Assembly: GCA_949128115.1 (NCBI GenBank)
Contig: OX421967.1
Location: forward strand, 24,568,635 to 24,632,634
DNA from: Anaspis maculata
Lineage: Eukaryota; Arthropoda; Insecta; Coleoptera; Scraptiidae
Length of the DNA: 64,000 nucleotides
Reading direction: 5' to 3'
In this document: positions 22,097-34,050 of the stretch, piece after piece
Layout of the letters: every line of letters starts with the position of its first letter
Position numbering within the stretch: the first letter of the stretch is position 1
The notes under the pieces: model-generated
Databases searched by the model: none
The model's input: only the letters and a program-made list of their open reading frames with translations
Told to the model about the DNA's origin: nothing
Made by a program: the position numbers and the translations under genes

Positions 22097-23058
22097 TGCA
22101 GAATGTCTCAAAAGTATCGCATTCCGAGTCCAGAGCGGTATACAGGGTGGCCCAACGAAAACGCAAGAGAGGGGTTTTTGGGCATTTCACCTCATTTTTT
22201 TGGAAAAAGATCGGACAGGTCGATTTCCATATCGAGGGGGACATCTGAAACGTAATTTGCGCAAAGTAGATGGTGTCATTGAAATTTTAAAATTAGGGTG
22301 GGCGGGGGTGAGGGGACTTATGATGAAAATTCGCCAATGTATGTTTCAGATGTTCCCTTCGATATAAAAATCGACCTGTCCGAGCTTAATTGAAAAATTA
22401 GGTAAAATGGCCAAAACACCCTCTGGTGTTTTCGTTGGGCCACCCTGTATAGAATCCACTGAAGAACACGAGAAAAATATTAAAAAAAATATTGACGTCA
22501 TCTTTGAAGATATGCGGGATTAAAGAGTGGGCGTCGCCCCTCCCCTCTATTTTCGCTATTTAAGTGATTTTGTGGAACTGTTTGTAATAGACTAATCAGT
22601 AAAAACTAATAATTAGTGGTTTTGCACTGAATTTCTTCTTAGGATACAGGGTGAATCATAAGTAACAAATCCAGTTTTCTTCATTTCTTCACATATTCCA
22701 TTGGTCCCTAAAATAATCAAGAACACAATATGTCTCATTCTCGTTTTCATAGAAAAACATTCAGTGGTGCTCTGAAAGAGAATGAATTTTTGAAATTTAT
22801 GAATCACCCTGTACATTAAGCAGAAGTTCAGTGCGTAACCAGTGGTTGATAATTTTCACTGGTTAGTCTTTCACAAACAGTTACTCAAAATAACTTCGAA
22901 TAAGAAAAGTAGAGGGGAGCGAAGCGTCACCTTTTGATCCCCATATCTTCAAAATTAACTTCATCAATTTTTTTTAATAATATTCTCGTGTTCTTGAATG
23001 AACTCAACATAATTATAGCTCTGGACTCAAAATGCGATCCGTTTGAGACACTCTTCAT
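22097..23058. mobile_element. Hairpin element, GTCTCAAAAGTATCGC family, with two inner hairpins
   Basis: The left arm GTCTCAAAAGTATCGCATTC pairs with the right arm ending AATGCGATCCGTTTGAGACA. A GGCCCAACG-family element is inserted in the left arm, and an inner hairpin (22645-22813, TACAGGGTGAATCATAAG) occupies the middle. Confidence 0.75.
22141..22449. mobile_element. Hairpin element, GGCCCAACGAAAAC family, copy 3 (short)
   Basis: The ends are TACAGGGTGGCCCAACG and its complement (22449). It keeps both tips and the TCGACCTGTCCGA blocks but only about 150 bases per arm, making it the shortest of the three copies. Confidence 0.8.
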
Positions 23059-23059
23059 T

Positions 23060-24160
23060 CCCTGCTAGGGCCCAAGGCGGGTTCTCATATGCGAATTATT
23101 TGCAAAATTTTAATTGCTTGTCAAATTTGAAGAATCAACAGAACCGTCAAAAATTCAAATTTGACAATGTCACGGATTTTCATTAAAGCCAGTTATTGAT
23201 AAGGTCCATTTTTGCAACAGGTGTTCTAGAGATTTTCTTTTTGAGTTCCACGCTGTATTATATGAATAAATTATCTCCTGATAATCGTCGTCTTTTGATA
23301 GATCTTTCAACCATTGTTTAAATTTAGTAGGGCCAAAAAAATTGAGTGTTGATTTAATTTTCAGTTGATTTTCCACAGAACGTTGAAGTATGCATTTCAA
23401 ACAAACAATGAAAAGAGAAAATAACAATTCACTCATTTTTGAAGTGACAAAAATATTGTGTTATTCCTAAGGGCTGATGGTAATCTTAAACCAGATAACT
23501 GCCAGGTATTCCTAAACTAGGAGGTGAACACCATGGAACAGTTATTGTAGCAATTGTATCTATGGTGTTCAACTTCCATGCAAAGTTATCTGGAGATGAA
23601 AATACCGGCCCCTAATCAAATAGGCAACTATACCTACTCCGAAATCATTGACAATTTTGAAATATATACATAATGCGTTGTATCTACTGCAGTTTACTCT
23701 CTAAACACATGAATAACTGTGACAGTAACACTAACACGCTTGCTGTAAAAGGCCGTTTGCACTAGAAATAACCATTTTGTGTTGTGTTCCTGTACTACCC
23801 ATACTTACAGGGCTATGCAGAAAACATGTAATATCGAGAACGTATCATGGAAGATGGCGATTGGGATTGAAACCTTTTTTTTTTCTAGGGCAAATCTTCT
23901 CTTAATATGTTCAAATATTTTATTGAACACGGAGAAGTCGCAAAAATTGACCTCTTTCTCCCTTATGGCTGTGATTGAGTCGAAGGTCGTTAAAATCTTG
24001 ATCAATCCCTGAACAGAGAACGTTATTGCCAGAAATTTTGGGCAGTTTCAGATTCATGTCCGAAAACATAAGTTGCTGTACAAGTCGTTTTCTAACGATT
24101 TATTAATTCAATTTGCTTAATTTGTATTCACGTAACTACCCAGGTAGCATGTTATGTCAA
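23060..24160. other. Intron sequence with one small MITE
   Basis: Apart from the 142-bp MITE at 23471-23612, no exon or repeat was recognised. Confidence 0.5.
23471..23612. mobile_element. Small Harbinger-like MITE with TAA duplication
   Basis: Imperfect inverted arms (GGGCTGATGGTAATCTTAAA and the complement of ATGAAAATACCGGCCCC) meet inner blocks CCAGATAACT and AGTTATCTGG and GAACACCATGG. TAA lies on both sides (23468-23470, 23613-23615). Confidence 0.6.
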
Positions 24161-24169
24161 GTGTTATGT

Positions 24170-24600
24170 TCAGTAATATTATTTGAATATCCATTCAACC
24201 TTAAATATTATTTTATCATTCAAAAGATATTCGGAATATTCACGTAATACTGAAATTAAAACATTCATTTTGCAAAATTGAATGAATATTCATTGGATAT
24301 TCGTTATTGAATGTTCAGGGTGTAATATTAGACGAATATTCTATAAATACGTTTTTGTTATGAAATGTTTGTGAATATTCGTTATTGAATGTTTGTGATG
24401 TAATTTCAGACGAATATTCGGTGATTAGCTGTTATCGAATATTTTGGATTAAATACTAGACGAATATTAAGTGAATATTTGTAATTGATGATGATGATAA
24501 TATTCTTAATTGAATGTTTTGGATGGAATTTTTGACGAATATTCAAATTGATTGTATAGGATAGAACATCAGAAAAATATTCAGATAACTTTTGTAGAAA
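24170..24600. repeat. Degenerate tandem repeat built on GAATATTC
   Basis: Several diverged units, roughly 60-75 bases each, repeat the order GAATGTT...GGATGTAAT...GACGAATATTC. GAATATTC is itself a palindrome and recurs more than ten times counting one-base variants. No reading frame was seen. Confidence 0.7.
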
Positions 24601-24846
24601 AACTGGTTGCGTGAGGCATCAACACTCAACAGTATAGGGAATAAGTACGTTAATTTATTGATTTTTGTCAGATAATAATCGTTTTCATACCATTGAAGTT
24701 TTTCTGTTGTTCAGATTGAAAAACAATTGAATCATTTGTTTTGAAATGAGCATGAGTCTTTCTTTTCTTCTGTAAGCACTTGTAATACGGATACGGAACT
24801 ACTATACTATTCGTATGTTCCTCTCCTCTGATGATGAAGAATCATT

Positions 24847-25345
24847 GGCCGCTTTCATAAGACGGGAGCAGCTACTGCTACGCTCCTTCGGAACTGTTGG
24901 CGTCTTATGAACGCATTGTTGGAAGTAGCGGTGACTGGCGGTGACACATCCAGCGCCGCGTCAAAAATAGCCGAAAATATAATCCGGTCTTGGAGAATTT
25001 CACCCAGTGCTATAGCTCGATGGTCTATATTCAACAAGCGATTCACATTAGCTGGGAAAAACTTATAATCTTCAAAAATTCAAAACAGCACGCAAGGTAA
25101 ACAGCACCGAACAACACTCTTGAACCCATAAAATGTCAGAATGGCACTTGCGAACATCAAAATTTAACGTTTCTCTCATTCTTCTACCTCCCACTCCTAT
25201 CGCTCACTATGCTACCAAAATGTAGCGAACTTCCGAGCCGCTACAAAACATGGCCGTCCGCTCCGAGCGGAGCGGAAAAGTAGCACACCGTTCACAGGAC
25301 AAATCGGTAACAGTTCCACAACTGTTGTGACTTATGAATGCGGCC
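24847..25345. mobile_element. PIF/Harbinger-like MITE, 499 bp, ATT duplication
   Basis: The ends are GGCCGCTTTCATAAG and CTTATGAATGCGGCC, flanked by ATT (24844-24846, 25346-25348). The ends resemble those of the element at 2326-3833. It holds a minus-strand frame (24855-25046, 63 codons) with no recognised domain, which may be a transposase scrap or chance. Confidence 0.7.
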
Positions 25346-25349
25346 ATTG

Positions 25350-26640
25350 CAAAAGTAGGTAATCGTAGTAAGTCAAATGTTGGTTAGTGCGATTCCTATT
25401 TCGAATCAAGTGATTCAGTTTTGTCCGAGTTTTGTCCTACCTATGCTCTACAACCACCTCTCAGCAAAATTTTATGCCATGGTCATACGATTTTTTATGC
25501 AATCAACAATACATAAACCTATTCCTAGTCAAAGAATTCCTAGCTAGAGCGGATTGTGTTGTTGGTTGCATAATATCTGTTTGTGATGTTATAGTGCATG
25601 TTGAAAGTAACAGATGGCTGAATGCTCTTTCCACAATCGTTCCCACTTACAAAATGAAGCACTTTTTACATTTACAGGATGTTCTCGAAGTTGGGTAATT
25701 TCTTTCAATAGTTCTAGTGGGTACGTTGCTGATGCTGACATGTCAAAGGATCAAAGGAAAGTAGTTGTAAAATTCTCTGTCGTGAGTTCCTTGAGTTACG
25801 AAGACCTGAAGTTTGACCTTGAACTCTATATTTGCAGATATAATTGCAAAATGTTGACCCCATAACATACAAGAAGACATTATTTGTCATTGATTCCAAG
25901 CAGCAAAAATTGTTCACATGGAGCATTGATGACCTGTTGTAGTATAACTAGACAGATGGTTATGATAACAGAGAAGGAAATGACGCCAAGCGGGCGCCGC
26001 GCCGCCATTAGGTTATGTTGACGTTGGGTTTTTGTTTTTAACGGTTGGCACAATGATGTATACATGACATTGTTGATAGATTATTGGCATTTGTCATTTT
26101 AATCTAAGATTTCTTATTGACGTCACCAGTGAATGTGGCCCAGACACAGACTGGCATAACTGTCACCGAGCAAAAACTATTCTAGTGAATCTCCAACTTA
26201 TCATGTAGTTACGCTAATCTTGCAAATCTTCATGGATCGATAACAAATTAAGCTAAAAATTATATTAATACACACTAAAATTATATATTTATGAAAAAAA
26301 TATCATCAATATGACAATAAAATATATGTCAATATTTTTTTTTAGGTATCGAAAACTGAAAAAATGAAAATAATTTTCTGGTCACTTTTTTCTCAATTGT
26401 TGCTCCAGTTGGAATGGCGCACTCAAAGACGTAGTGGCCAGTTACTGGATAATTATGACCTTTAAGACAAACCAGAATGACTTTAATAGTAAAAATTGAA
26501 TATTTGCCTTCCATTTGCCACATACCCACATACTTCAAATAAAGACCTCTTATTACGTACTTAACGTAGTACTGCTCAGTAATAAACTAAATGGCATAGC
26601 ATACTATTTCAGTTCTCGAAAGATGTAGTTATCTAGAGCT
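25350..26640. other. Intron sequence without recognised features
   Basis: AT-rich, with no convincing exon or inverted repeat. Short open frames at 25432-25865 lack splice context and domains. Confidence 0.45.
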
Positions 26641-26689
26641 AATTGAGGCTCATTATCACTCATCATCGCTTGTTTGTTTGACATCCCGC

Positions 26690-26725
26690 GCACTCGTTGC
26701 TCGGGCAACCATTTCGCGCCAAATT
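26690..26725 (+). promoter_or_regulatory. Candidate regulatory cluster: X-box plus E2F-like site
   Basis: GTTGCTCGGGCAAC (26696-26709) is a palindromic RFX X-box-like site, and TTTCGCGCCAAA (26712-26723) matches an E2F consensus. Both sit in a locally CpG-rich patch about 850 bases before the channel exon at 27561. A donor-like ATGGAG|GTGAGC lies at about 27122-27132. Together they could mark an internal promoter, but no expression evidence is available. Confidence 0.35.
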
Positions 26726-27560
26726 TTCAACACTTTTACGACCGACGCCCATAAATTCAAATGTTTATTGTCGCTTTGGAAAATACACGAATAATTGTGG
26801 CGTGTCCAAAATTTTTGCATGATTGGTGTTAGCGTAATTTATGTTTCTAGTATGTTTTGTGTGTCATTGTATGTGTGCGCGCGCGCCCCCTCCACTCTTG
26901 TGAAAGAAGAATTTTTTTACGGCCCATGTGCCAATCAGACTGCACCGCACATCAGCGGAAAATCTCAAAACAACACAAAATCGTTCTAAACTTAGCCCCT
27001 CAACAGTTTGTTTGCGTTATAAAAGCGCTCCTGCTAACCTTCTGGTGCTATGATTTTTTATGACTTTGAGCCTTTTTATTATTGAAATACCTAACCATGC
27101 GGTAGTAGCACCGCGGCATTCATGGAGGTGAGCCTTCTTTGAAATGTAAGCTCGATGATTATCGCGGCGAAAAGCGCGATTTTTCTGTGTTACGTGTACT
27201 TTTGTGTGTGAAAATGTATAGTGAAAAGAAAAAACTTGTGTGTTCTAGGCACCATACACCAAATAGAGTATCGCATGCGACCAGTTTAGATGCTATAGCT
27301 AGGAGGCAGTGTTTTAGGACGGGATTTCCCACTGTTAGTGTTTGTAAGTTAGACTTTTACTTGTAGCGTTTTCGTGTCACGTGCCTCGAGTGCTCTCAGG
27401 CCAGGTTAGAGTTGCGCTTTATGCCAAATCCGCCGAGGTTCGGCCCCTTTTCAATCTTTTCAACCCGCTCTGGGAGCTCTCGGAGTATGTGTAAACTGAA
27501 AACGCTATAGGGTTTTGTATTTTGAATTTCTTTTTAACAAAGTTTTGTTTGTCTGAATAG

Positions 27561-27709
27561 CAAACAAACCGCATTTGAACAAGCAGTTCCCGAACGTGTC
27601 GTCGGAAAGTGACCTGCAGCGCTACAAGACGGCGCAACATTCGCACGACAGGAAAAGTCCCAGTCTGAGCAACCCCACGGATTCGCTAAAGCAAAAGGTG
27701 TGCCCGCAG
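27561..27709 (+). CDS. sei: ERG-type K+ channel exon: conserved SESDLQRYK linker motif
   Basis: The frame reads FPNVSSESDLQRYKTAQ, then HDRKSPSLSNPTDSLKQK and VCPQ. SESDLQRYK corresponds to the SDSDLVRYRT motif that vertebrate ERG channels carry before S1, which is the strongest family signature in the linker. The acceptor (GTTTGTCTGAATAG) and donor (CCGCAG|GTGAGG) are good; an alternative donor is GCAAAAG|GTGTGC at 27697. The 3' end is in phase 0, matching the next exon. The 5' boundary is less certain: this acceptor needs one carried-over base, while phase-0 AGs lie at about 27583 and 27586. Confidence 0.85.
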
Positions 27710-28850
27710 GTGAGGTCCATTCCTCCAAATCTGCACGATCTGTTAGCTTATTTTCAATATAATTTTTTCGATGATATTGAAAAGAACTGAAGGTTCTAGA
27801 ATGTAAAAGCATTTCAAATGTCGTAAAGAATTAATGGCCGGTAATTGGTATAGCGGGGACATCCTGTGTGGCTAAAAATAATTCAGGTTGAAGACCTGCG
27901 AAAAACATGTTCCAATGTTTATTTTACTGCTTTATTGTAGCAGCAACAGCAACATGTGTGTTGGAAGAGGACCAGGCCGGAAAACGCATTTTAGTATCAC
28001 TTTTTTGATTAAAATTCTCGCCGCTTGTGTCGCTACGCTAGCATAACAGAATTTCATTTTGATTTTGGATATTCTGTGAAATGTTCATTATTGATGATTG
28101 TAACTATGTATAATGTAGGAATGAAGATGTGAATTAGTACAAGATCTGTGATACTGCAACAGGTTCCTGATTAGCTGTTGACACGTGACACCTGTTTCGT
28201 TATTATTTCCACTCGTCAGTACACACTAAGCTTATAAAGTATGTGTGTATATATAGATTTCAACAACATACCAGGGTACAAGATCAACATGTATGTATGT
28301 TTTGCTCAGTATTTCCTCGCAACTCACAAAGTAGAAAATGACTAAAATAAACGTAAAATAATCATGAAAGGTGATAAAGTGAATACGAACTTACGTTTAT
28401 CATCGTAAAAAAAATATATTGACTAAATATCACTAATAACTTATGCCAGCAAAATGTAGCTAATTTAAGTACATGTTATAGTATCAAAAGTACATTTTAT
28501 AGTATCAAAATCTTATTATCGATAAACATGCAAGTTAGGAAGGGGGGCACCATACTTAAGCTCCTTATATTAAAAAACAACTTTTGGATAGAGACTTTGT
28601 CAATTTTTGAATCTGAATCACGTACGATTATTATTTGGATGAAATAAGCTCCAAAGTATAAAAAAGGCATCCTCTAAACTGCATCAATTTGTAGCTTCCT
28701 CTGATCTCGTTTCCAAAGTGTGCAATTTGAACTTGAAAAATAACACTTTTCAAGAGTGTTCCAATTCTTTTGTTCGCCACTCTACCTTGACAGCTGTAAC
28801 TGAGAAGTGTAACTTCAGGAGGCTGGCATTCCTGTCACCCATCTCGTGTC
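27710..28850. other. Intron sequence without recognised features
   Basis: About 1.1 kb of AT-rich intron following the channel exon. No repeat or coding signal was recognised. Confidence 0.5.
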
Positions 28851-28855
28851 AGGGA

Positions 28856-28961
28856 CCCTATTTCTAGACTGGATGTGATCCGTTCACATGCGAAGTTGCT
28901 AGGCAACCAGGGCTGTGATTGGCTGCACCGCGATCGCCTGGTGCACCTTCTAGAAATAAGG
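28856..28961. mobile_element. CCTATTTCTAG MITE carrying an X-box, copy 2
   Basis: The ends are CCTATTTCTAG and CTAGAAATAAGG, with the same core as 11842-11951: GTTGCTAGGCAAC at 28895-28907, then CAGGGCTGTGATTGGCTG. Both copies retain the palindromic X-box and CCAAT box exactly while flanking bases differ. Confidence 0.7.
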
Positions 28962-29102
28962 TCCGAAGCTACTTTGATTTTGACGAACCATGGAGCCATA
29001 ACAAACTTTTTCATTCAAATCTACGGCTATTCTATGATCATTTACTTGTTTGCTCGTTTTTGGAAGTATGTTCGTAAAGTAAAAAGTGGACGGGAATTTT
29101 TT

Positions 29103-31138
29103 TAGTCCGGACGTTAATGGCTCCAACCTTGCAAATCGTGATGCCGGGATGCCACTTGGCAAACATGTTGTACATACCCTATGGTTCATTTAAAGAAATG
29201 GAGCCCTCCTGCCACCCCCGGCAGATCCTTGATATTTACATATCCTGCCCCTGGGGTTACATATCTCCCAGGGGCAGATTTATGAAATCTACGTTTTCTT
29301 GGCTATTTGATCGAAAATCGAGCTGATTTTTGGTAGGTAGGCATGAATCATGATTACACGTGATGTCCACTATGTCATGGCGACTCAAGGTGACGTTTTG
29401 CGGGTTGCCTATCTTTCAGAGGAAAAGAAATCCGGAATCTCGGATTTGACGAATAATGGCTTTTTCAATTTCATTTCTGATCATCAAAGTAGGCTTCACA
29501 ACGGGATTGGGTGGAATATTTTACCTTGATGTGACACTGGTAGCTTGCTGTTGCTTGATATATAACCCAGGATAGAAATGCAAAATTTTAATCCAACCTA
29601 TGTATTGAGAAAAGCTGAAAATTTAAAGATCGCTTCAGAATTCGATGGCTAACCACACATCAAGTACATTTTTCCAAGGTCTAGGAACACAATGCAATAT
29701 GCAATAAGTTTCCAGAAAGTGTAATGCACCAGTTGCGTACCAGACGTTTTGCGAAGTAGCCGAGGAAGTAGCTTGTCATCATTTGTAACCAAATCGTACA
29801 TTTTGATTCCAAAAATTAGTGTGGAATGTTGATAGAGACGTGTTCCATGATTCCAAAAACATGATTTTTTTTTATCCTCAAATTTGATGTTTTGTAATTC
29901 TAGTTCCATCATTGTTCAATGTATGACTATGATAATAACTATGATTTTGACTTGGACAGTTGGCTTGGGTTATTTCAGACACAGATATCATTTGCTGAAG
30001 TTTTTCTCCCGTTTCAATAAAGTTGGAGTGATCTTGTTTCTTGAGAATATGTATCATGTCAAAGCTTGATTTGATGAAAAGTGCTATTTCATAGGAAAAA
30101 ATAGGCTAGGGTTAGAATGTAGCTTCTATTTGGTACTGTGTGACTCTGTAGCAGCGATAGAAACTTCTAGTGTGTGAAATTCTTCTATAAAACAGTTCAG
30201 TTGAGCAATCTATTCCAAAATTGTGATCGTGAGTGTTTTGGACCATAATGGAAACTACGAATGCATAGGTCGAAACTTTCACGAAATTTTACGCGTTTTT
30301 TACGAAATTAATTCCGCATTGTCAGAAGAAAAACGAAGTCAAGACAAAAATACGGCTCTGATTTTAGTTTTCTTTGTTTTATTTAATAGAGAAAACTATT
30401 AGCATGCATTACAATGAATAAATTACCAAATGAAAGGTACACTGTAACTCTACAATAGTTTTTCATGTGAATAGCACGCTTTGTCTCATCAAGCTGTTGA
30501 CATGAGATATATCAAGAAACAAGATTTCTCTGTGACTTCATAAAAACGGGGAAAAATTTCATCAAATGATATTTGTGTGTGAAATAGCCCAAGCCAACTG
30601 TTCAAGTCAAAATCATAGTTACAAATACTTTGGGTCACGATGGAACTAGAATTGCAAAACATCAAATTTGAGGGTGAAAAAATCAAGTTTTTCCCTAATA
30701 AAACCGGGTCAAACACGTCTCTATCGATATTTCATACTTATTTTTGGAATCAGAATGTGCGATTCGGTTAAAAATAATGCCAAACATGTCAAAAAAAGTG
30801 TTAGTCACGGTTTAATATGGGACTTCGTGAAAAATCGTACCCCGGCCTCTTCGCAGCCGTCGCCACTGGTGCATTACACTTTCTGGAAACTTACTGCATT
30901 GTGCTCCTCCACCTTGAAAATATATAATCCAGTGAAAAAAGTACAACAAAAGCAAAGATTCCAGAAATGGTAACTTCTTGTACCTTCGACCGCCAATACC
31001 AAGGATCTGCCAGGGGTGGCAGGTGGGCTCCATCTCTTAAAATGAACCATAGGGTATGTACAACATTTCTGCCAAGTGGCATCCCGGCATCACGATTTGC
31101 AAGGTTGGACCCAAATATGGCGCTTAGCGTCCGGACTA
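29103..31138. mobile_element. TAGTCCGG-ended hairpin element, 2.0 kb
   Basis: The left end TAGTCCGGACGTTAATGG pairs with the right end ending GCGTCCGGACTA. The arms share CTTGCAAATCGTGATGCCGG, TACATACCCTATGGTTCATT and, deeper, AACTGTTCAAGTCAAAATC-type blocks. It is palindromic nearly throughout. It ends 138 bases before the last codon of the nested minus-strand gene. Confidence 0.75.
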
Positions 31139-31276
31139 TTTTATATGTATAGTGATATCCCTACAAAGTGCAAGTTGCCTTTGTGAACTTTTCCATAAGC
31201 AGGAATTTGATGAAAACTGGATTGCCAATATAGTCGTATTCCAATAAGAATTCTATGTAATTTGTTGTAACAGTTT

Positions 31277-32126
31277 TTATACCAGCTCCCAAGGATCCTT
31301 AAACGCGTGCGAAACAAGTTTATCGAGAACTCGAAAGAGGCCTTGTCGCCCATTTCTTTCCTTCAGAATTACTTTGCAAGCTTTTAGAAACTCCTTCTCA
31401 TATTCTCCTCCGCGCAGCGTTTCGTTGAAAAATCTTTCCGAGTTTTCTTCGAACTGAAGTCGTACTATCTTCAACATCTTTGACCCGTTATTATCCAGTT
31501 CCGACAGTAGTTCTCTCAACAAGTCTTCAAAAAAGTCGAAGCACTTTTTGCCTTTGCTCGGCAGAGACCCATACTTTTGGATTCCACCCCAAATGAACCT
31601 CACATACATAATGTTGCTGTACATTATGTACGTGAGCACTAAGACGCCGTCCTTGGATGATATTGGCTCAATTGGGGGCACCGGCACAGCGATCATCGGT
31701 TTAATCGACAGCTCCCGAGCCCACATCCTCTGCATGCTGCTGTCAGAATCCTGATACTTGAGTTTCAAACGCTGGCGTTCTTCTTCACTCAAGTTTTTCC
31801 AGATGGCGGTCACGTGGCGTTCGCAAAAAAACTCTGCAGCAATTTGGAATCGCATCTCCGGATCCAGGGATGCGTCGGCCAGCCACATGGCGGTCATCGC
31901 TTCCAAGTCGACGTATCCCATTTTGGTCCAGCGGATCTCATCAGTGTATTTTGCGCCCAGCTTTGGTAGAAAGTCCTGGTGGTATGCCCGCCAAATGGCA
32001 ATTCGCTGCTGCTGCTGCTTGGGATCAATGGGGACAGGCGGGCTTTCGATAGATTTCTGTGCCTTTTGAATTCGAGAAGAACCCTTGACGATCTTTTCGA
32101 TGATTCCCTTGATTTTTGTGCAGCAT
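31277..32126 (-). CDS. Unrecognised protein, 3' terminal exon of a nested gene
   Basis: An open frame of 282 codons runs from a splice acceptor (TTTTGTTCAAG|A, exon start 32126) to TAA at 31277-31279. I do not recognise the family. The N-terminal part is basic (KIKGIIEKIVKGSSRIQKAQ), then a QQQQ run, a Trp/Tyr-rich stretch (IAIWRAYHQDFLPKLGAKY), acidic and charged helices (IWKNLSEEERQRLKLKYQD), a hydrophobic stretch (LTYIMYSNIMYVRFIW) and further charged helices (FDFFEDLLRELLSELD), ending DPWELV. There is no upstream in-frame Met before a stop, so earlier exons must exist; none were identified. The first in-frame Met is at 31921. Its base composition is clearly richer in GC than the surroundings. 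It lies antisense inside the channel gene's intron. Confidence 0.7.
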
Positions 32127-32129
32127 CTT

Positions 32130-33215
32130 GAACAAAAGATTAATCATTAACACACTGATACACAAAGTTAACGCATCACTAAAATTATTTATGTTTAAAG
32201 TCACTTTATTCCGATCAGATTTAGATGATTTTTTTTCAATTATATCCTAGACTATTCAAGAATGTTACTATTTTTTATATTGGTCTTTGGTGGAAAGTAC
32301 GATATAGTGGAAAGTAAGTTGCAACTATATCTATGCTAAATGTTACAATGATATGTTGCCTTCATTTTAGCACATTTTCCTAGAAAAGTCGCGACCGTGT
32401 TGAATGGTAGATAAGCGCCCTTGATGGTGCTCCGGCAGAAGAGAACGTGGTGATTTTTCTCACACTAAGGTGAAGTACGTTCAAACCTAGTGTAGTTCTA
32501 GTTGCCTGGGAGTCTCGTCACGCGACGCTTTTGGAAAGGAAACATTCGGGAGGTCATAGCTCACTAGAATCAAACCAGCGTTGAACGTACTATACTTGGC
32601 CACTCAAATAATTTGCTGTGCATTGTGGGGAACCCCACATGGTCACTCAATTTTTTCTAATTAACTCCACGTCGTATCTCTTATCGTTACCGAGATCTCA
32701 GTGGTCTGCATTGAATGTGAGTCACCCTGTTTATCTTCATTCTTCATCTTTAATTGTTGACAGCCCAAATAACATCAACAACTCTGAGCAGTTAGTTTTA
32801 CGTCAGCACCACAGATGTCAGCACGTAGATATGCAAAATGTGACATATCCCTAATTTGAATTGTCTTTTTTTTTGGCGTTTACTTTCCATTCGCGTGACC
32901 CATTCATAACCTCTATGAGCAAAAACTGTTTTGATAAAGGTGTCAAGTAAGAAAGAAGTTACCCACGAGTTGCGGTTAGGAAGGTTTTATGACGTCGGAT
33001 TAGGAATGAAAGTTTTAACGGCAAGTTAAGCAACTAACAAGTCTAGAAGACCTGATCGTTGACAAGTGCGAGTGACTCTATGGAAACTGGTTAGATCGCC
33101 GTTTCAAACCCGTAGTCTAAAACCGCCAGGAAGAATTGTCGCAGTTTTGGAACGAGGTTTTGGTCCGGCGCAGTTGGAACAGTCATTTCAAAACCGCGTC
33201 GGTGTAAATGCTTTC
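32130..33215. other. Intron or upstream region of the nested gene
   Basis: The 5' exons of the minus-strand gene should lie here or beyond, but none could be identified. No repeat was recognised. Confidence 0.4.
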
Positions 33216-33221
33216 AAGTCT

Positions 33222-33855
33222 TAAGGACGGAGTTCAGTTGGTGAAATAAGCTTTGCGAAATCAATCCGTCTGGGTTTATTCCTTAAGGGATTTTCACCAT
33301 TTTGGTCTCTTTCAAAAGCTACAAGGATGTACTTTGGTTTGAGCCCATAGGCATTTCCAGAATCCAAAAATAATTTTTTCAAATGTCGAAATTTGTTTTT
33401 TTTTTAAATTTCGGTGATGCCAATAGGCTCTAACCAAAGTACATCCTTGTAGCTTTCAAAAGAGACCAAAATGGTGAGAATCCGTCAAGAAATAAACCCA
33501 GACGGATTGATTTCGCAACGCTTATTTCACCAATATGACTCCGTCCTTAAGGACGGAGTTAAATTGGTAAAATGAGGCGTTGCGGAATAAATCCGTCTGA
33601 GTTTATTCCTTGACAGAAATCTATCATTCAGGTCTTTTCCGAAAGCTACAAGGATGTACTTTGGTTTGAGCCTATAGATATTTTCAAAACCCAAAGAAAA
33701 GTCAAGTTTTGAAAAAAAAAAAATTGGATTTCGAAAATGTCTATAGGCTCAAACCAAAGTGCATCCTTGTAGCTTTCTAAAAAGACCTAAATGGTAAATT
33801 TCTGTCAAGGAATAAACCCACACTGATTAACGCCGTATTTCACCAATATAACTTT
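33222..33855. mobile_element. Two head-to-tail hairpin units around GGACGGAGTT
   Basis: Two palindromic units (about 33222-33550 and 33540-33855) are joined at TCCTTAAGGACGGAGTT. Each has arms with AGCTACAAGGATGTACTTTG and its complement, and AAATCAATCCGTCTGGGTTT-type tips. A partial third unit begins directly after the assembly gap at 36982. Confidence 0.75.
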
Positions 33856-34050
33856 GTCCTTAATACCTACAAAAATATTCAATTCACTACCACTGAAGGT
33901 GAGGTCCTGAGGCTGAGGCTGAGGTCACGATAAGAAAAATACTACGTTCGTGACGTCACGTTGCATAGAACGGCCTGATGCCTGATTTACTGCTGCTAGG
34001 CAACGTTACGTCACAACAGAAGAACCATTCTTGTCTTGTCGAACTCCTGA

